A DNA stretch of 52,742 bases from Acetobacteraceae bacterium (GTDB taxonomy: Bacteria; Pseudomonadota; Alphaproteobacteria; Acetobacterales; Acetobacteraceae): assembly GCA_030041255.1 (NCBI GenBank), contig JASHOF010000017.1, forward strand, positions 1 through 52,742, written 5' to 3'. Position 1 is the stretch's first letter. The number at the start of each line of letters is the position of its first letter. The notes beneath the pieces were generated by a model. That model was not told the DNA's origin. It did not search any database and saw only the letters and a program-made list of their open reading frames with translations. The position numbers were made by a program, and so were the translations under genes. Of the stretch, positions 10,638 through 19,256 are shown one piece after another.

Positions 10638-10907
10638 ATGACCGAGGCTCCCTCCTCCCTCGACTCGCGGCGCCGCCGCATTCTCTACCGCGCGACGCAC
10701 CGCGGCACCGCCGAGTGTGATCACCTGATCGGCGGATTCGTCACCGCACGAGTGGCCGGCATGAATGAGTCCGACCTTGCCCAGCTCGAAGCACTCCTCG
10801 CGCTCTCCGACCCCGACCTCGTGGCCTGGGTGAGCGGCCAGCGGCCCATTCCGCCCGAGCATGACAAGCCACTGCTCAGGGCGATGCGCGAGGCGGCCGG
10901 GCGATGA
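10638..10907 (+). CDS. sdhE: FAD assembly factor SdhE (DUF339)
   Basis: A small (89 aa) cytoplasmic factor that promotes covalent flavinylation of succinate dehydrogenase. The family signature RGTAECDHLIGGF, a form of RGxxExD, is present, followed by a helix and the LVAWVSGQRPIP segment. The ATG at 10638 is chosen because the reading frame upstream is non-coding and overlaps the divergent ABC operon promoter region. Its stop overlaps the mfd start (ATGA), so the two are coupled, an arrangement I recall from other alphaproteobacteria. No sdh genes are in the window. Confidence 0.9.
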   Translation: MTEAPSSLDSRRRRILYRATHRGTAECDHLIGGFVTARVAGMNESDLAQLEALLALSDPDLVAWVSGQRPIPPEHDKPLLRAMREAAGR

Positions 10908-13900
10908 GCGCACTTCCCGTTTACGGCGCACCCGAGGGGTTCGATGCCATGCTCCTCGCCCGGCGGCGCGCCGAGCACGCCGGCACGGTGCTGCACGTGG
11001 CGCGCGACGATGCGCGCATGGCACGGATGGCCGAGGCACTTGCGATCGTCGCCCCGGACATCGAATCCCTGCCGTTCCCGGCCTGGGACTGCCTGCCCTA
11101 CGACCGGGTCTCGCCGAAGCCGGAGCTGGTCGCCGAGCGCGTGGCGACACTGGCGCGCCTTTTTGCCCCGCCGGCGAAACCGGCCATCGTCCTCACCACC
11201 GTCAACGCGCTCGTGCAGCGGGTGCCGCCGCGCACGGCCTTTCGCGGCCGAAGCTTCTCACTCGTTCCAGGCGGCCGCCTCGATACCAGGGCGCTCCTGG
11301 GCTTCCTCGAAAGCAACGGCTACGGCCGCAGCGCCACCGTCCTCGAACCGGGCGAGTTCGCTGTGCGCGGCGGCATCATCGATCTCTTCCCTGCCGGCGC
11401 GGAAGAGCCGGTGCGGCTCGATCTGTTCGGCGATCAGCTCGAGAGCCTGAAGCGTTTCGACCCGGCAACGCAGTTGAGCGGCGGCGCCATCACCTCGCTC
11501 GTCCTGCACCCGGTCTCGGAAGTGCCGCTCGACAAGGCCGCCATCGCCCGCTTCCGCAGTGCCTGGCGCGAACGATTCGGCAACGCCGCCAGCTCCGATG
11601 CGCTCTATCTCGCCATCTCGGAAGGGCGCCGGCACCCCGGCATGGAGCACTGGCTTCCGCTGTTCCACGATCATCTCGAAACGCTTCTCGATTACCTGCC
11701 TGACGCCTCGGTCTCCTTCGACCACCAGGCCGAAGAAGTACTGTCGGGGCGGCTCGAAATGATCGCCGATCATTACGAGGCAAGACGCACGGCGCCGCGC
11801 GACGGTGAAACCCCTTACCGGCCGCTCCCTCCCGATCTCCTCTATCTCGACCGGCCCGGCTTCGAGGCCATGCTGGCGTCCGCGAAGGTCTTCGCCTTCA
11901 GCCCCTACGCGCGCCCCGAAGGCGCTGCCGGCATCGAAGCCGGGGGCCGGCCGGGCCCGCTCTTCACGCACGGCGGCGAACGCGCCGGCGGCGATATCTT
12001 CGCGCAACTCGCCGACGCTGCCGCACGATGGGCGAGAGAGGGAAAAAAGCTGATCCTCGCCGCCTGGACCGAGGGCTCGCGGGAACGGCTCCTCCATCTT
12101 CTCTCCGAGCACGGGTTCGCGGGCGCTCGCCGCCTCGCACGCTGGCCGGAGATCGAAAGGCTCGATCCCGGGCAGCCCGGCCTCCTCGTGCTCGGGCTCG
12201 AACGCGGATTCGTGGCCGACGGGCTCGCGGTCGTCGCCGAGCAGGATCTCCTCGGCGAACGCATCAGCCGCCCACTCCGCCGGCGCAAATCGGCCGACGA
12301 CCTGATCGCCGAGGCAGGCGAACTCGCCGCCGGCGATCTCGTCGTCCATCAGGAATACGGCATCGGGCGCTATGACGGCCTGGCCACGCTCGCCGTCGAC
12401 CAGGCGCCGCACGATTGCCTCAGGCTGATCTATGATGGCGGAGAAAAGCTGTTCCTGCCGGTCGAGAACATCGAACTCCTCTCGCGCTTCGGCGCCGCCG
12501 ACGGGGCGGTCGCACTCGATCGTCTCGGCGGTGCCGGCTGGCAGACGCGCAAGGCGCGCATGCAGCACCGCATCCGCGACATCGCCCGCGAACTGATCGC
12601 GCTCGCCGCCGAGCGCACGGTGCGGGAGGCGCCTGAACTTTCCCCGCCGGAGGGAAGCTTCGAAGAATTCTGCGCCCGCTTCCCCTTCGCGGAAACCGAG
12701 GACCAGGCGCGTGCCATCGGCGACGTGTTGCAGGATCTCGCCTCCGGCCGCCCGATGGATCGGCTGATCTGCGGCGATGTCGGGTTCGGCAAGACCGAGG
12801 TCGCGCTGCGCGCCGCCTATGTCGCGGCCATGGCCGGCGCCCAGGTCGCGGTGGTGGTGCCGACGACGCTGCTCTCTCGCCAGCACTTCCGCACCTTCTC
12901 CGCCCGCTTCGCCGGAACCGGCGTCAAGATCGCCCAGCTTTCGCGCCTGGTGCCGGCGAAAGAAGCAGCTTCGGTGCGCGAGCGGCTGGCGCAAGGCGAC
13001 GTCTCGATCGTCATCGGCACGCACGCGCTGCTCTCGAAAAGCATCCGCTTCGCCGCGCTCGGCCTCCTGGTGATCGATGAAGAGCAGCATTTCGGCGTCG
13101 CCCACAAGGAGCGCCTGAAGAGCCTCAAAAGCGACGTCCACGTGCTGACCCTGACCGCAACACCCATTCCGCGCACCCTCCAGCTCGCGCTCTCGGGGGT
13201 GCGCGAAATGAGCCTGATCGCAACCCCACCGGTCGACCGCCTTGCCGTGCGCACGTTCATCATGCCCTTCGATGCCGTCGTCGTTCACGAGGCAATCCAG
13301 CGCGAGCGCTTCCGCGGCGGGCAGGTGTTTTGCGTCGCACCACGCATCGAAGACCTGCCGCGGATGGCGCAGCGATTGAAGGAGATCGTGCCGGAAGCAC
13401 GGATTCTCGAAGCGCACGGGCGTCTGGCACCGAGCGCCCTCGAACAGGTGATGACCGAGTTCAGCGAGGGCCGTGCCGATCTGCTGCTTTCCACCGACAT
13501 CATCGAAAGCGGGCTCGATATGCCGGCGGTGAACACGCTGATCGTGCATCGCGCCGATCACTTCGGGCTCGGGCAGCTCTACCAGCTTCGCGGTCGCATC
13601 GGGCGAGGCAAGCAGCGCGGCTACGCCTATCTGACCTGGCCGCCCAACCAGATGCTCTCGGCGAGCGCGCAGAAACGGCTCTCGGTGATGCAGGCGCTCG
13701 ACAGCCTCGGCGCCGGGTTCACGCTCGCCTCGCACGATCTCGACATCCGCGGCGCCGGCAATCTGCTCGGCGAGGAGCAGTCGGGGCACATCCGGGAGGT
13801 CGGAATCGAGCTTTATCAGCAGATGCTCGAGGATGCGGTGGCCGAGCTTTCCGGCCGCGAGGGAGAGCGGCGGGGCGCCGAACGCGAATGGACGCCCGGC

Positions 13901-14347
13901 ATCGGCCTCGGCCTGCCGGTCCTGATCCCGGAAACCTACGTCACGGATCTTCCGGTCCGCCTCGGCCTCTACCGCCGCATCGGCGCGCTCGCCTCGGATG
14001 TCGAATCCGAGGCCATGGCGGCGGAGCTTGTCGATCGCTTCGGAACGCTCCCGGTCGAGGTGGAAAATCTTCTGGCGGTCGTGGCGCTCAAGCGTGCCTG
14101 CCGCGCCGCCGGCGTGGAGCGCCTGGAGGCCGGGCCGAAGGGGCTGCTCCTCAGTTTCCGCCACAACCAGTTCCGCAACCCGGGCGGCCTCGCGGCATGG
14201 CTGGCGACGCAAAAGGGCGGCATCCGCCTGCGCCCCGACCACAAGATCGCCCTCGCCCGCGAACTCGAGCCGGGCCGGCGCCTGCCGGCGGCGCGCCAAC
14301 TACTCGAGGACCTCGTTCGCATCGCCGAGCGCGCCGAGGCGGCATAG
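10904..14347 (+). CDS. mfd: Transcription-repair coupling factor Mfd
   Basis: A 1147-aa DNA translocase that removes stalled RNA polymerase and recruits UvrA. Visible parts in order are the UvrB-homology region (about 1-350), the RNA-polymerase-interacting region with DLVVHQEYGIGRYDGLA (about 470), the helicase motor with Walker A GDVGFGKTE (about 625), the DEEQ box in VIDEEQHFG (about 722), TATPIPRTLQ, the helicase C part with STDIIESGLDMPAVN (about 865) and LRGRIGRGKQRGYAY, and the C-terminal TRCF domain. Length is normal. It overlaps sdhE by four bases. There is no sign of frameshift or truncation. Confidence 0.97.
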   Translation: MSALPVYGAPEGFDAMLLARRRAEHAGTVLHVARDDARMARMAEALAIVAPDIESLPFPAWDCLPYDRVSPKPELVAERVATLARLFAPPAKPAIVLTTVNALVQRVPPRTAFRGRSFSLVPGGRLDTRALLGFLESNGYGRSATVLEPGEFAVRGGIIDLFPAGAEEPVRLDLFGDQLESLKRFDPATQLSGGAITSLVLHPVSEVPLDKAAIARFRSAWRERFGNAASSDALYLAISEGRRHPGMEHWLPLFHDHLETLLDYLPDASVSFDHQAEEVLSGRLEMIADHYEARRTAPRDGETPYRPLPPDLLYLDRPGFEAMLASAKVFAFSPYARPEGAAGIEAGGRPGPLFTHGGERAGGDIFAQLADAAARWAREGKKLILAAWTEGSRERLLHLLSEHGFAGARRLARWPEIERLDPGQPGLLVLGLERGFVADGLAVVAEQDLLGERISRPLRRRKSADDLIAEAGELAAGDLVVHQEYGIGRYDGLATLAVDQAPHDCLRLIYDGGEKLFLPVENIELLSRFGAADGAVALDRLGGAGWQTRKARMQHRIRDIARELIALAAERTVREAPELSPPEGSFEEFCARFPFAETEDQARAIGDVLQDLASGRPMDRLICGDVGFGKTEVALRAAYVAAMAGAQVAVVVPTTLLSRQHFRTFSARFAGTGVKIAQLSRLVPAKEAASVRERLAQGDVSIVIGTHALLSKSIRFAALGLLVIDEEQHFGVAHKERLKSLKSDVHVLTLTATPIPRTLQLALSGVREMSLIATPPVDRLAVRTFIMPFDAVVVHEAIQRERFRGGQVFCVAPRIEDLPRMAQRLKEIVPEARILEAHGRLAPSALEQVMTEFSEGRADLLLSTDIIESGLDMPAVNTLIVHRADHFGLGQLYQLRGRIGRGKQRGYAYLTWPPNQMLSASAQKRLSVMQALDSLGAGFTLASHDLDIRGAGNLLGEEQSGHIREVGIELYQQMLEDAVAELSGREGERRGAEREWTPGIGLGLPVLIPETYVTDLPVRLGLYRRIGALASDVESEAMAAELVDRFGTLPVEVENLLAVVALKRACRAAGVERLEAGPKGLLLSFRHNQFRNPGGLAAWLATQKGGIRLRPDHKIALARELEPGRRLPAARQLLEDLVRIAERAEAA

Positions 14348-14481
14348 GACCGGCGATATCATTCCCGTTGCGTGACGTTCCCGGCATCGGACCGCGTTCG
14401 CCACGGAATGGCCATCCTGCAACCAAGCAGCCGCCATATCCGCGCCGGATCCTGCTCGGCCTGAGAGCGGAAGGAGAATGG

Positions 14482-15270
14482 ATGCGGTCGCAACCGCTTT
14501 GGATCATCGGGGCCCCGCGATCCGGAACGACGTTCCTGGCGGCAATGCTCAACCACCACCCCCTGATCACGCTCACCAACGAGGCACGTCTCGGCGTGCT
14601 CTTCAAGCAGTTCATCGAGATCGACTGCGCGCGGCCCGATCTCCTGGATCCCGACCACAGCGTGCGTTTCCGCTCCTTCATCGAAAAGCGCGCCGGGGCA
14701 CTGATCGAGGAGTACTATCGCGACGTGCTCGGCGTCGCGACCCCGATCTGGGGCGACAAGCACCCGCCCTACGCAGACCCGACGGTGCTCAGCGGGCGGC
14801 TCTCGTCCCGGCCGCGCCTGCCCGTATCCGGTTCCTGTCTCAGCCTGATCGAGGCCATGCTGCCGCACTCGAAGTTCATCCATATCCGGCGCGAGCCGGC
14901 GGCGGTCGCGCGGTCGTTGCTCGGCAAGGGATGGATCGGATCCTTGAGCGACGGGGTCGCGGTCTGGCGGCAGTATGTCAGGGAAATCGAGGGCTTCTTC
15001 GCCGGGATCGAGGCGCGGAAGAAGCTGGTGATCGCCTATTCGGACCTGCTCGAGGAACCGCAGGAAACCGCCGCTTCGATCGTGAAATTCCTCGACATCC
15101 CGGATTCGCGGCCGCTCACCGCCTTTCTGAGGGCCGAGCGGCTGGCGCCGACCCCCTTCAGCGGGCCGGTGAGCGATCTGGCGGAGACCTATGGGGCACG
15201 GCCGCCGCTCACGCTGGTGCCTCGCGCATCGCCGGCGGGGCGGCCCGAGCCGGCGCCGGCGGAGCCGTGA
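14482..15270 (+). CDS. Sulfotransferase family protein
   Basis: A 262-aa PAPS-dependent sulfotransferase-like protein. The 5'-phosphosulfate binding loop is IIGAPRSGTTFLAAML (residues 8-23) and the 3'-phosphate binding stretch is KFIHIRREPAAVARSLL (about residue 130). The ATG at 14482 has an AAGGAG site eight bases before it. The acceptor is unknown; neighbouring glycosyltransferase and exporter genes suggest a surface carbohydrate or secreted metabolite, but this is inference. A second, TPR-linked sulfotransferase lies about 4 kb downstream. Confidence 0.85.
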   Translation: MRSQPLWIIGAPRSGTTFLAAMLNHHPLITLTNEARLGVLFKQFIEIDCARPDLLDPDHSVRFRSFIEKRAGALIEEYYRDVLGVATPIWGDKHPPYADPTVLSGRLSSRPRLPVSGSCLSLIEAMLPHSKFIHIRREPAAVARSLLGKGWIGSLSDGVAVWRQYVREIEGFFAGIEARKKLVIAYSDLLEEPQETAASIVKFLDIPDSRPLTAFLRAERLAPTPFSGPVSDLAETYGARPPLTLVPRASPAGRPEPAPAEP

Positions 15271-15293
15271 AGCCCGAGGATTTCAGCGGGATT

Positions 15294-16349
15294 TCAGACG
15301 ACCAGCTTCAGCCGGCCGATCCGGCGCCCGAGCAGCGACTGACAGGCCGCGAGATAATCCTCGGCCATGCGCCGCGCCGTGAAGCGGCGTTCGAACTCCT
15401 GGCGGATAACCTTCCGTGAAAGGCGATCGATGCGCTTGACCGCCGCCACGGCCGCCGCCTCGTCGCCGACGATGAAGCCGGTCAGCCCGTGCTCGATGAT
15501 CTCGGGCACGGAGCCATGGTCATAGGCGATCACCGGGGTGCCGCAGGCCATCGCCTCGATCATGACGAGCCCGAACGGCTCGGGCCAGTCGATCGGCATC
15601 AGGAGCGCGCGCGCGCCGGACAGAAACGCCGATTTGGCATTGTCGTCGATCTCGCCGATGAAGTCGGTGTCGGGCCCCAGCATCGGCCGGATCTCGCGCT
15701 CGAAATAGGCCTCGTCCACGCGATCCACCTTGGCCGCAATGCGCAGCGGAAGACCGGCCGCGCGGGCGATCCGGATCGCCCGATCCGGCCGCTTCTCGGG
15801 GCAGATGCGGCCGAGGAAGGCGAGATAGGTTGGCTCGATCGGGGAGGGCCGGAGCAGCGAGGGTGGAAGGCCGTGGGGAATCGTCGCCATGAACGGCACT
15901 GCCGGCAGCGGCGCGCGCTGGGCGTCCGAGATCGAGATCAGGTTCATTGGCGGCAGCCCGGCATAAACGGGCCCGAGCTCGCCGAGATCGAGCCGGCCAT
16001 GCAGCGTGGTCATGAAGGGCACCGGCTGGCGCGCAAACAGCGACGCCGGCCAGTAGTCCATGTGGAAATGCAGGACATCGAACTCCTGCGCATGCTGGCG
16101 CACCCGTTCCATCAGCAGCATGTGCGGGGCGACCCAGTCCCGGATCTCGGGATCAAGCCTGAGCGCGTGCGGCCAAACGGCCTCGAGCCGCGCCGTCGTC
16201 GCCGAATCTCCGCTCGCAAACAGGGTCACCTCGTGTCCCATCGAGACCAGTTCCTCGGTGAGGTAGGCGACAACCCTCTCCGTGCCCCCGTACAGCTTCG
16301 GCGGGACGGATTCCGTCAACGGTGCAATCTCTGCGATGCGCAAGGCCAT
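15294..16349 (-). CDS. Glycosyltransferase family 4 protein
   Basis: A 351-aa GT4-type (GT-B fold) retaining glycosyltransferase. The N-terminal half has KLYGGTERVVAYLTEEL (glycine-rich acceptor loop) and the C-terminal half has AFLGRICPEKRPDRAI and the EX7E donor site in PEPFGLVMIEAMACGTPVIA. The start at 16349 is set by an AAGGAG site about six bases upstream; the frame stays open for another 975 bases upstream without coding character. It is divergent from the ABC exporter, so 16350-16532 should hold both promoters. The product is probably a surface glycan; the exact sugar is unknown. Confidence 0.9.
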   Translation of the reverse strand: MALRIAEIAPLTESVPPKLYGGTERVVAYLTEELVSMGHEVTLFASGDSATTARLEAVWPHALRLDPEIRDWVAPHMLLMERVRQHAQEFDVLHFHMDYWPASLFARQPVPFMTTLHGRLDLGELGPVYAGLPPMNLISISDAQRAPLPAVPFMATIPHGLPPSLLRPSPIEPTYLAFLGRICPEKRPDRAIRIARAAGLPLRIAAKVDRVDEAYFEREIRPMLGPDTDFIGEIDDNAKSAFLSGARALLMPIDWPEPFGLVMIEAMACGTPVIAYDHGSVPEIIEHGLTGFIVGDEAAAVAAVKRIDRLSRKVIRQEFERRFTARRMAEDYLAACQSLLGRRIGRLKLVV

Positions 16350-16532
16350 TGGCTCCTTTTCGCCGGGCGATGTCTCGCCGTCCCGCGAACCTCCGCGCCT
16401 GATGCGGCAGCGGTAGGGCAAGCTCGGCCCCATTGCTGCCGGATTGCACGCCGATGTCTTGCCCCGGAAGGTGCCCGCCCGTTTCCAGGCCGCCGTCACG
16501 CCGGACGGGCGCTTAAGAGAGGGAAGTTGCCC

Positions 16533-18326
16533 ATGGGCGGATGGCGGAGTCTTCCAGGATGCCGGACCATCCCGGACGCCGGGATCGAACCGCGCCCGAT
16601 GCGTGTCATCCTGCGCACGATCGATCGGCACCGGGCCGCTCACATCGGCATCTTCCTCTTCGTTCTGACCGCGGTCGCTGCGGCGATCGGCTCCCAGTAT
16701 GCGGTGAAGATGCTGGTCGACGTGCTGGCGCGGCACGAAACCGCCGTCGCCTGGAGCGCCTTCGCCGCGCTCGCCGGACTGATTGCGGTGGACAACATCT
16801 CCTGGCGGGTCGCGGGGTGGGTCGCCGCGCAGAGCTTCGTCGCCGTGACCGGCGATCTCCGCCGCCGGCTGTTCGATCACCTGCTCGGACACGCCCCCGA
16901 CTATTTCACCGACCGCCACCCCGGAGCCCTGGCCGGCCGCATTTCCGCGACCGGCAATGCGGTGTTCCGCATCGAGAGCCTGGTGACGTGGAGCGTGCTG
17001 CCCTCGGCTCTCGCCGTGCTGCTCGCCATCGTGACCCTCGGCACGGTCGATCCGATGATGGGGCTGGCCCTGGTCGGCGTGGCTGGCGCGCTCGGCGGGG
17101 CGATCGGATGGGCGGCGCGCGCCGGCCGCCCACTGCACGAGGCCTATGCGTCGGCCGCGGCAATCATCGAGGGCGAGCTGGTCGATGTGATCAACAATGC
17201 GGGTGTCGTGCGCGCGTTCGGAGCCAGCCTCCGCGAGCGGCGGCATTTCGCGGCCAGCGTCGAGCGGGAGATGACGGCGCGGCGGGTCAGCCTCCGCTAT
17301 CTCGAAAAGCTCCGGATGCTGCACGCCCTGTCAACGGCACTCCTCACCGCAGGATTGCTCGCCTGGACGCTGCACCGCTTCGGAGAGGGGTTGGCGAGCG
17401 CGGGAGATGTCGTGCTGGTGACCACGCTCGGCTTCACGGTGCTGCACGGAACCCGCGATCTTGCCGTGGCCCTGGTGCAGATGGTGCAGGATTGGGCACG
17501 GCTGGCCGAGGCGCTGGGCGCCCTTCTGCTTCCGCACGAGCTGAAACCGGCACCCGCCGTCCGTCCCCTGCCTGCTCCGAGCGGGGCGATCACGCTGGCG
17601 GAGGTCGAATTCGGCTACCGGGGAGGGCCATCGGTGCTGCAGAGGATTTCGCTTTCGGTGCAGGCGGGCGAGCGGATTGGGCTGGTCGGGCGTTCAGGCT
17701 CGGGCAAGACGACGCTGCTTGCGCTGCTGCAGCGCCAGTACGATGCGCGCATGGGCCGGGTGCTGATCGACGGGGTCGATGTCGCGACCATTCCCCCGGA
17801 GCGCCTGGCGGCGATTCTCTCGGTCGTTTCGCAGGATGTGCAGCTCTTCCACCGAACCGTATGGGACAACATCAGATACGGCCGCCCGGAGGCGAGCCGG
17901 GAGGAAGTGCGCGCTGCCGCCCGGGCGGCGGAGGCAGAAGGGTTCATCGGGGCCCTCCCCGAGGGCTATGACAGCATCGTCGGGGAGCGGGGGATGAAAC
18001 TCTCCGGCGGGCAGCGCCAGCGCCTGGCGATTGCACGCGCGTTCCTCTGCGATGCCCGGATCCTGCTGCTCGACGAGGCCACTTCGTCGCTCGATTCGGA
18101 ATCCGAGGCGGGGGTGCAGCAGGCGCTCGACCGGCTCGCCGCCGGCCGCACCGTGATCGCCGTAGCGCACCGGCTTTCCACGCTCCGCGACTGCGACCGG
18201 ATCATCGTTCTCGAGAGCGGCCGGATCGTCGATCAGGGAGCGCCGGCGGAGCTTGCGCAGAGGCCCGGCCCGTATCGCGAGCTTCTCAACCGCCAAAGCC
18301 TCGTCCCTCTCGAGCGCGCCGCCTGA
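16533..18326 (+). CDS. ABC transporter, fused membrane and ATP-binding domains (type I exporter)
   Basis: A 597-aa half-transporter with six membrane helices (about residues 40-320) followed by an ATPase domain. Walker A is GRSGSGKTT (about residue 387), the signature [14 protein letters not shown], Walker B ARILLLDEATSSLD, and the H-loop AHRLS. It belongs to the MsbA/LapB/heavy-metal exporter class. The ATG at 16533 has a GAGGGAAG site; the alternative ATG at 16599 (575 aa) lacks a good site but begins nearer the first helix. Divergence from the GT4 gene suggests export of a lipid-linked or glycosylated product, though heavy-metal or drug export cannot be excluded. Confidence 0.88.
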   Translation: MGGWRSLPGCRTIPDAGIEPRPMRVILRTIDRHRAAHIGIFLFVLTAVAAAIGSQYAVKMLVDVLARHETAVAWSAFAALAGLIAVDNISWRVAGWVAAQSFVAVTGDLRRRLFDHLLGHAPDYFTDRHPGALAGRISATGNAVFRIESLVTWSVLPSALAVLLAIVTLGTVDPMMGLALVGVAGALGGAIGWAARAGRPLHEAYASAAAIIEGELVDVINNAGVVRAFGASLRERRHFAASVEREMTARRVSLRYLEKLRMLHALSTALLTAGLLAWTLHRFGEGLASAGDVVLVTTLGFTVLHGTRDLAVALVQMVQDWARLAEALGALLLPHELKPAPAVRPLPAPSGAITLAEVEFGYRGGPSVLQRISLSVQAGERIGLVGRSGSGKTTLLALLQRQYDARMGRVLIDGVDVATIPPERLAAILSVVSQDVQLFHRTVWDNIRYGRPEASREEVRAAARAAEAEGFIGALPEGYDSIVGERGMKLSGGQRQRLAIARAFLCDARILLLDEATSSLDSESEAGVQQALDRLAAGRTVIAVAHRLSTLRDCDRIIVLESGRIVDQGAPAELAQRPGPYRELLNRQSLVPLERAA

Positions 18327-18468
18327 GCGGACAAGCGCCGTGCAACGCTCTCGCCGTTCATCGCCGGGCCCTGATTTCGCCCTCGGGCAGGGCCCCAAAC
18401 GCGGCTCTTGCGCCGGCTGCCGGCACGCTGAGGCGCAGCCGTTTTCCGCCGATCCGGACGTCGGCAAA

Positions 18469-18609
18469 GAGGCCGGACGTCCGGTCATTGAGGAAATCAA
18501 AGATCAGCGCGTGCAGCACCTGCAGGCCGCTGTGGCCCACGGCGCCGCCGTGGCGGCCGGGCTGATGCGTGCGGCGATCGAAGTTGCGCACCCGGTACCG
18601 ATTTTCATG
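18469..18609 (-). pseudogene. Possible remnant of a plasmid-type helix-turn-helix protein
   Basis: On the minus strand the translation runs RRTHQPGRHGGAVGHSGLQV then LHALIFDFLNDRTSGL. From memory this resembles the segment before the HTH in replication-associated helix-turn-helix proteins of Acetobacteraceae and Rhizobiales (pattern: G-x-L-x-V-L-x-A-L-I-F-D-F-L-N). The continuation expected in that family (DPSYxxIAxxAG) is absent after TSGL. Only about 47 codons persist, so it is at best a fragment. The match is by pattern only. Confidence 0.4.
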
Positions 18610-18648
18610 GAGGAGTGATCCGCCCTCACCTCCGACCCTCACCCCCAA

Positions 18649-18671
18649 CCCCTCTCCCAGAGGGAGAGGGG
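18649..18671. repeat. Palindromic intergenic repeat (CCCTCTCCC-AGA-GGGAGAGGG type)
   Basis: A perfect 10-base stem, CCCCTCTCCC pairing with GGGAGAGGGG around a three-base loop. The same hairpin recurs at 33626-33648 and 38147-38167, and in shortened form at 18686-18703, always outside intact genes. This is a dispersed REP-like element; it could also act as a transcript-stabilising hairpin. Confidence 0.85.
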
Positions 18672-18685
18672 GGATAAAAAGAGGT

Positions 18686-18703
18686 CCTCTCCCAGAGGGA
18701 GGG
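18686..18703. repeat. Second, shorter copy of the palindromic repeat
   Basis: CCTCTCCC-AG-AGGGAGGG lies only 14 bases after the first copy. It is imperfect on the right arm. Two copies in direct succession suggest local duplication of the element. Confidence 0.75.
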
Positions 18704-18786
18704 AAAAGATGGCGATCGGACGCGGGGGATCTGTGTCACTCAAGTTTGATTCGGGGTACTGGCCTTACCTGGACACATAGCCGGAG

Positions 18787-19236
18787 GTGGTGACCTACAA
18801 TGCGCGCCGCCGCCTGCAAGGTCCGCTTGCGGGGCTTGATCCGGAGGGTGTGGGCGAGGCGCTTATGATGTCGGCTTTTGGTGCATTCCTGCTCGTCCGG
18901 CAGGCGGCTCGGCGCGGCCGCGGCGCCATCCTGCTCGACGGCGCGGCCCCCAGCATCAAGGGTTTCGCCGGCTCCGCATCTTTTGCCATGGGCAAGTTCG
19001 CGCTTTGCGGCCTCGCCCAGGGTGCGGCACGCGAGCTGGGATCCAAAGGCATCCAGCTCGCCCATTTCAGCATTGACGGCGGCGTGCGTGCAGCCCGCCG
19101 CCCGGACCCGCCGGAGCGGCCCGACAGCACCCTCAATCCGGACGCTATCGCCCAAGCGTATCTCGCGGTACCGTGCCAGCGGCGCAGTGCCTGGTCGTTC
19201 GAGGTCGAGCGCAGGCCGTGGCTCGAAACGTTGTGA
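18787..19236 (+). pseudogene. 5'-truncated short-chain dehydrogenase/reductase
   Basis: About 150 codons match the C-terminal part of a short-chain dehydrogenase: VTYNARRRLQGPLAGL, EALMMSAFGAFLLVRQAARR, GRGAILLDGAAPSIKGFAGS, SFAMGKFALCGLAQGAAREL and AHFSIDGGVR. The Rossmann N-terminal half with TGxxxGIG is missing; an in-frame TAG sits at 18778, just before the remaining part. The catalytic Tyr of YxxxK appears as Phe (FAMGK), which I believe also occurs in intact members of this subfamily. Without the NAD(P) site it cannot be a normal enzyme. It ends 20 bases before the TPR-sulfotransferase start. Confidence 0.75.
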
Positions 19237-19256
19237 TCGAAAAAGAAGGAGCTGGC

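Larger units (their letters stand above)
18327..18786. other. Gene-poor stretch with decayed sequence and palindromic repeats
   Basis: About 460 bases between the ABC exporter and the truncated SDR gene. It holds a minus-strand fragment that resembles a plasmid-type HTH protein and two hairpin-forming CTCTCCCAGAGGGAG repeats, both listed separately. I see no intact gene. Confidence 0.55.

Noticed and set aside
11258-14299. A 1013-codon open frame on the minus strand opposite mfd
   Set aside because: It lies wholly inside the clear mfd gene, is rich in Arg/Gly/Ala/Glu from GC-biased codons, and shows no domain. Long antisense frames are expected in GC-rich DNA.
13330-14481. Long 5' extension of the sulfotransferase frame
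   Set aside because: It lies inside mfd in another frame; the PAPS loop and AAGGAG site place the start at 14482.
15489-16532. Long 5' extension of the ABC exporter frame (open from 15489)
   Set aside because: It overlaps the GT4 gene on the other strand and reads His/Arg/Gly-rich; the ribosome-binding site at 16533 marks the start.
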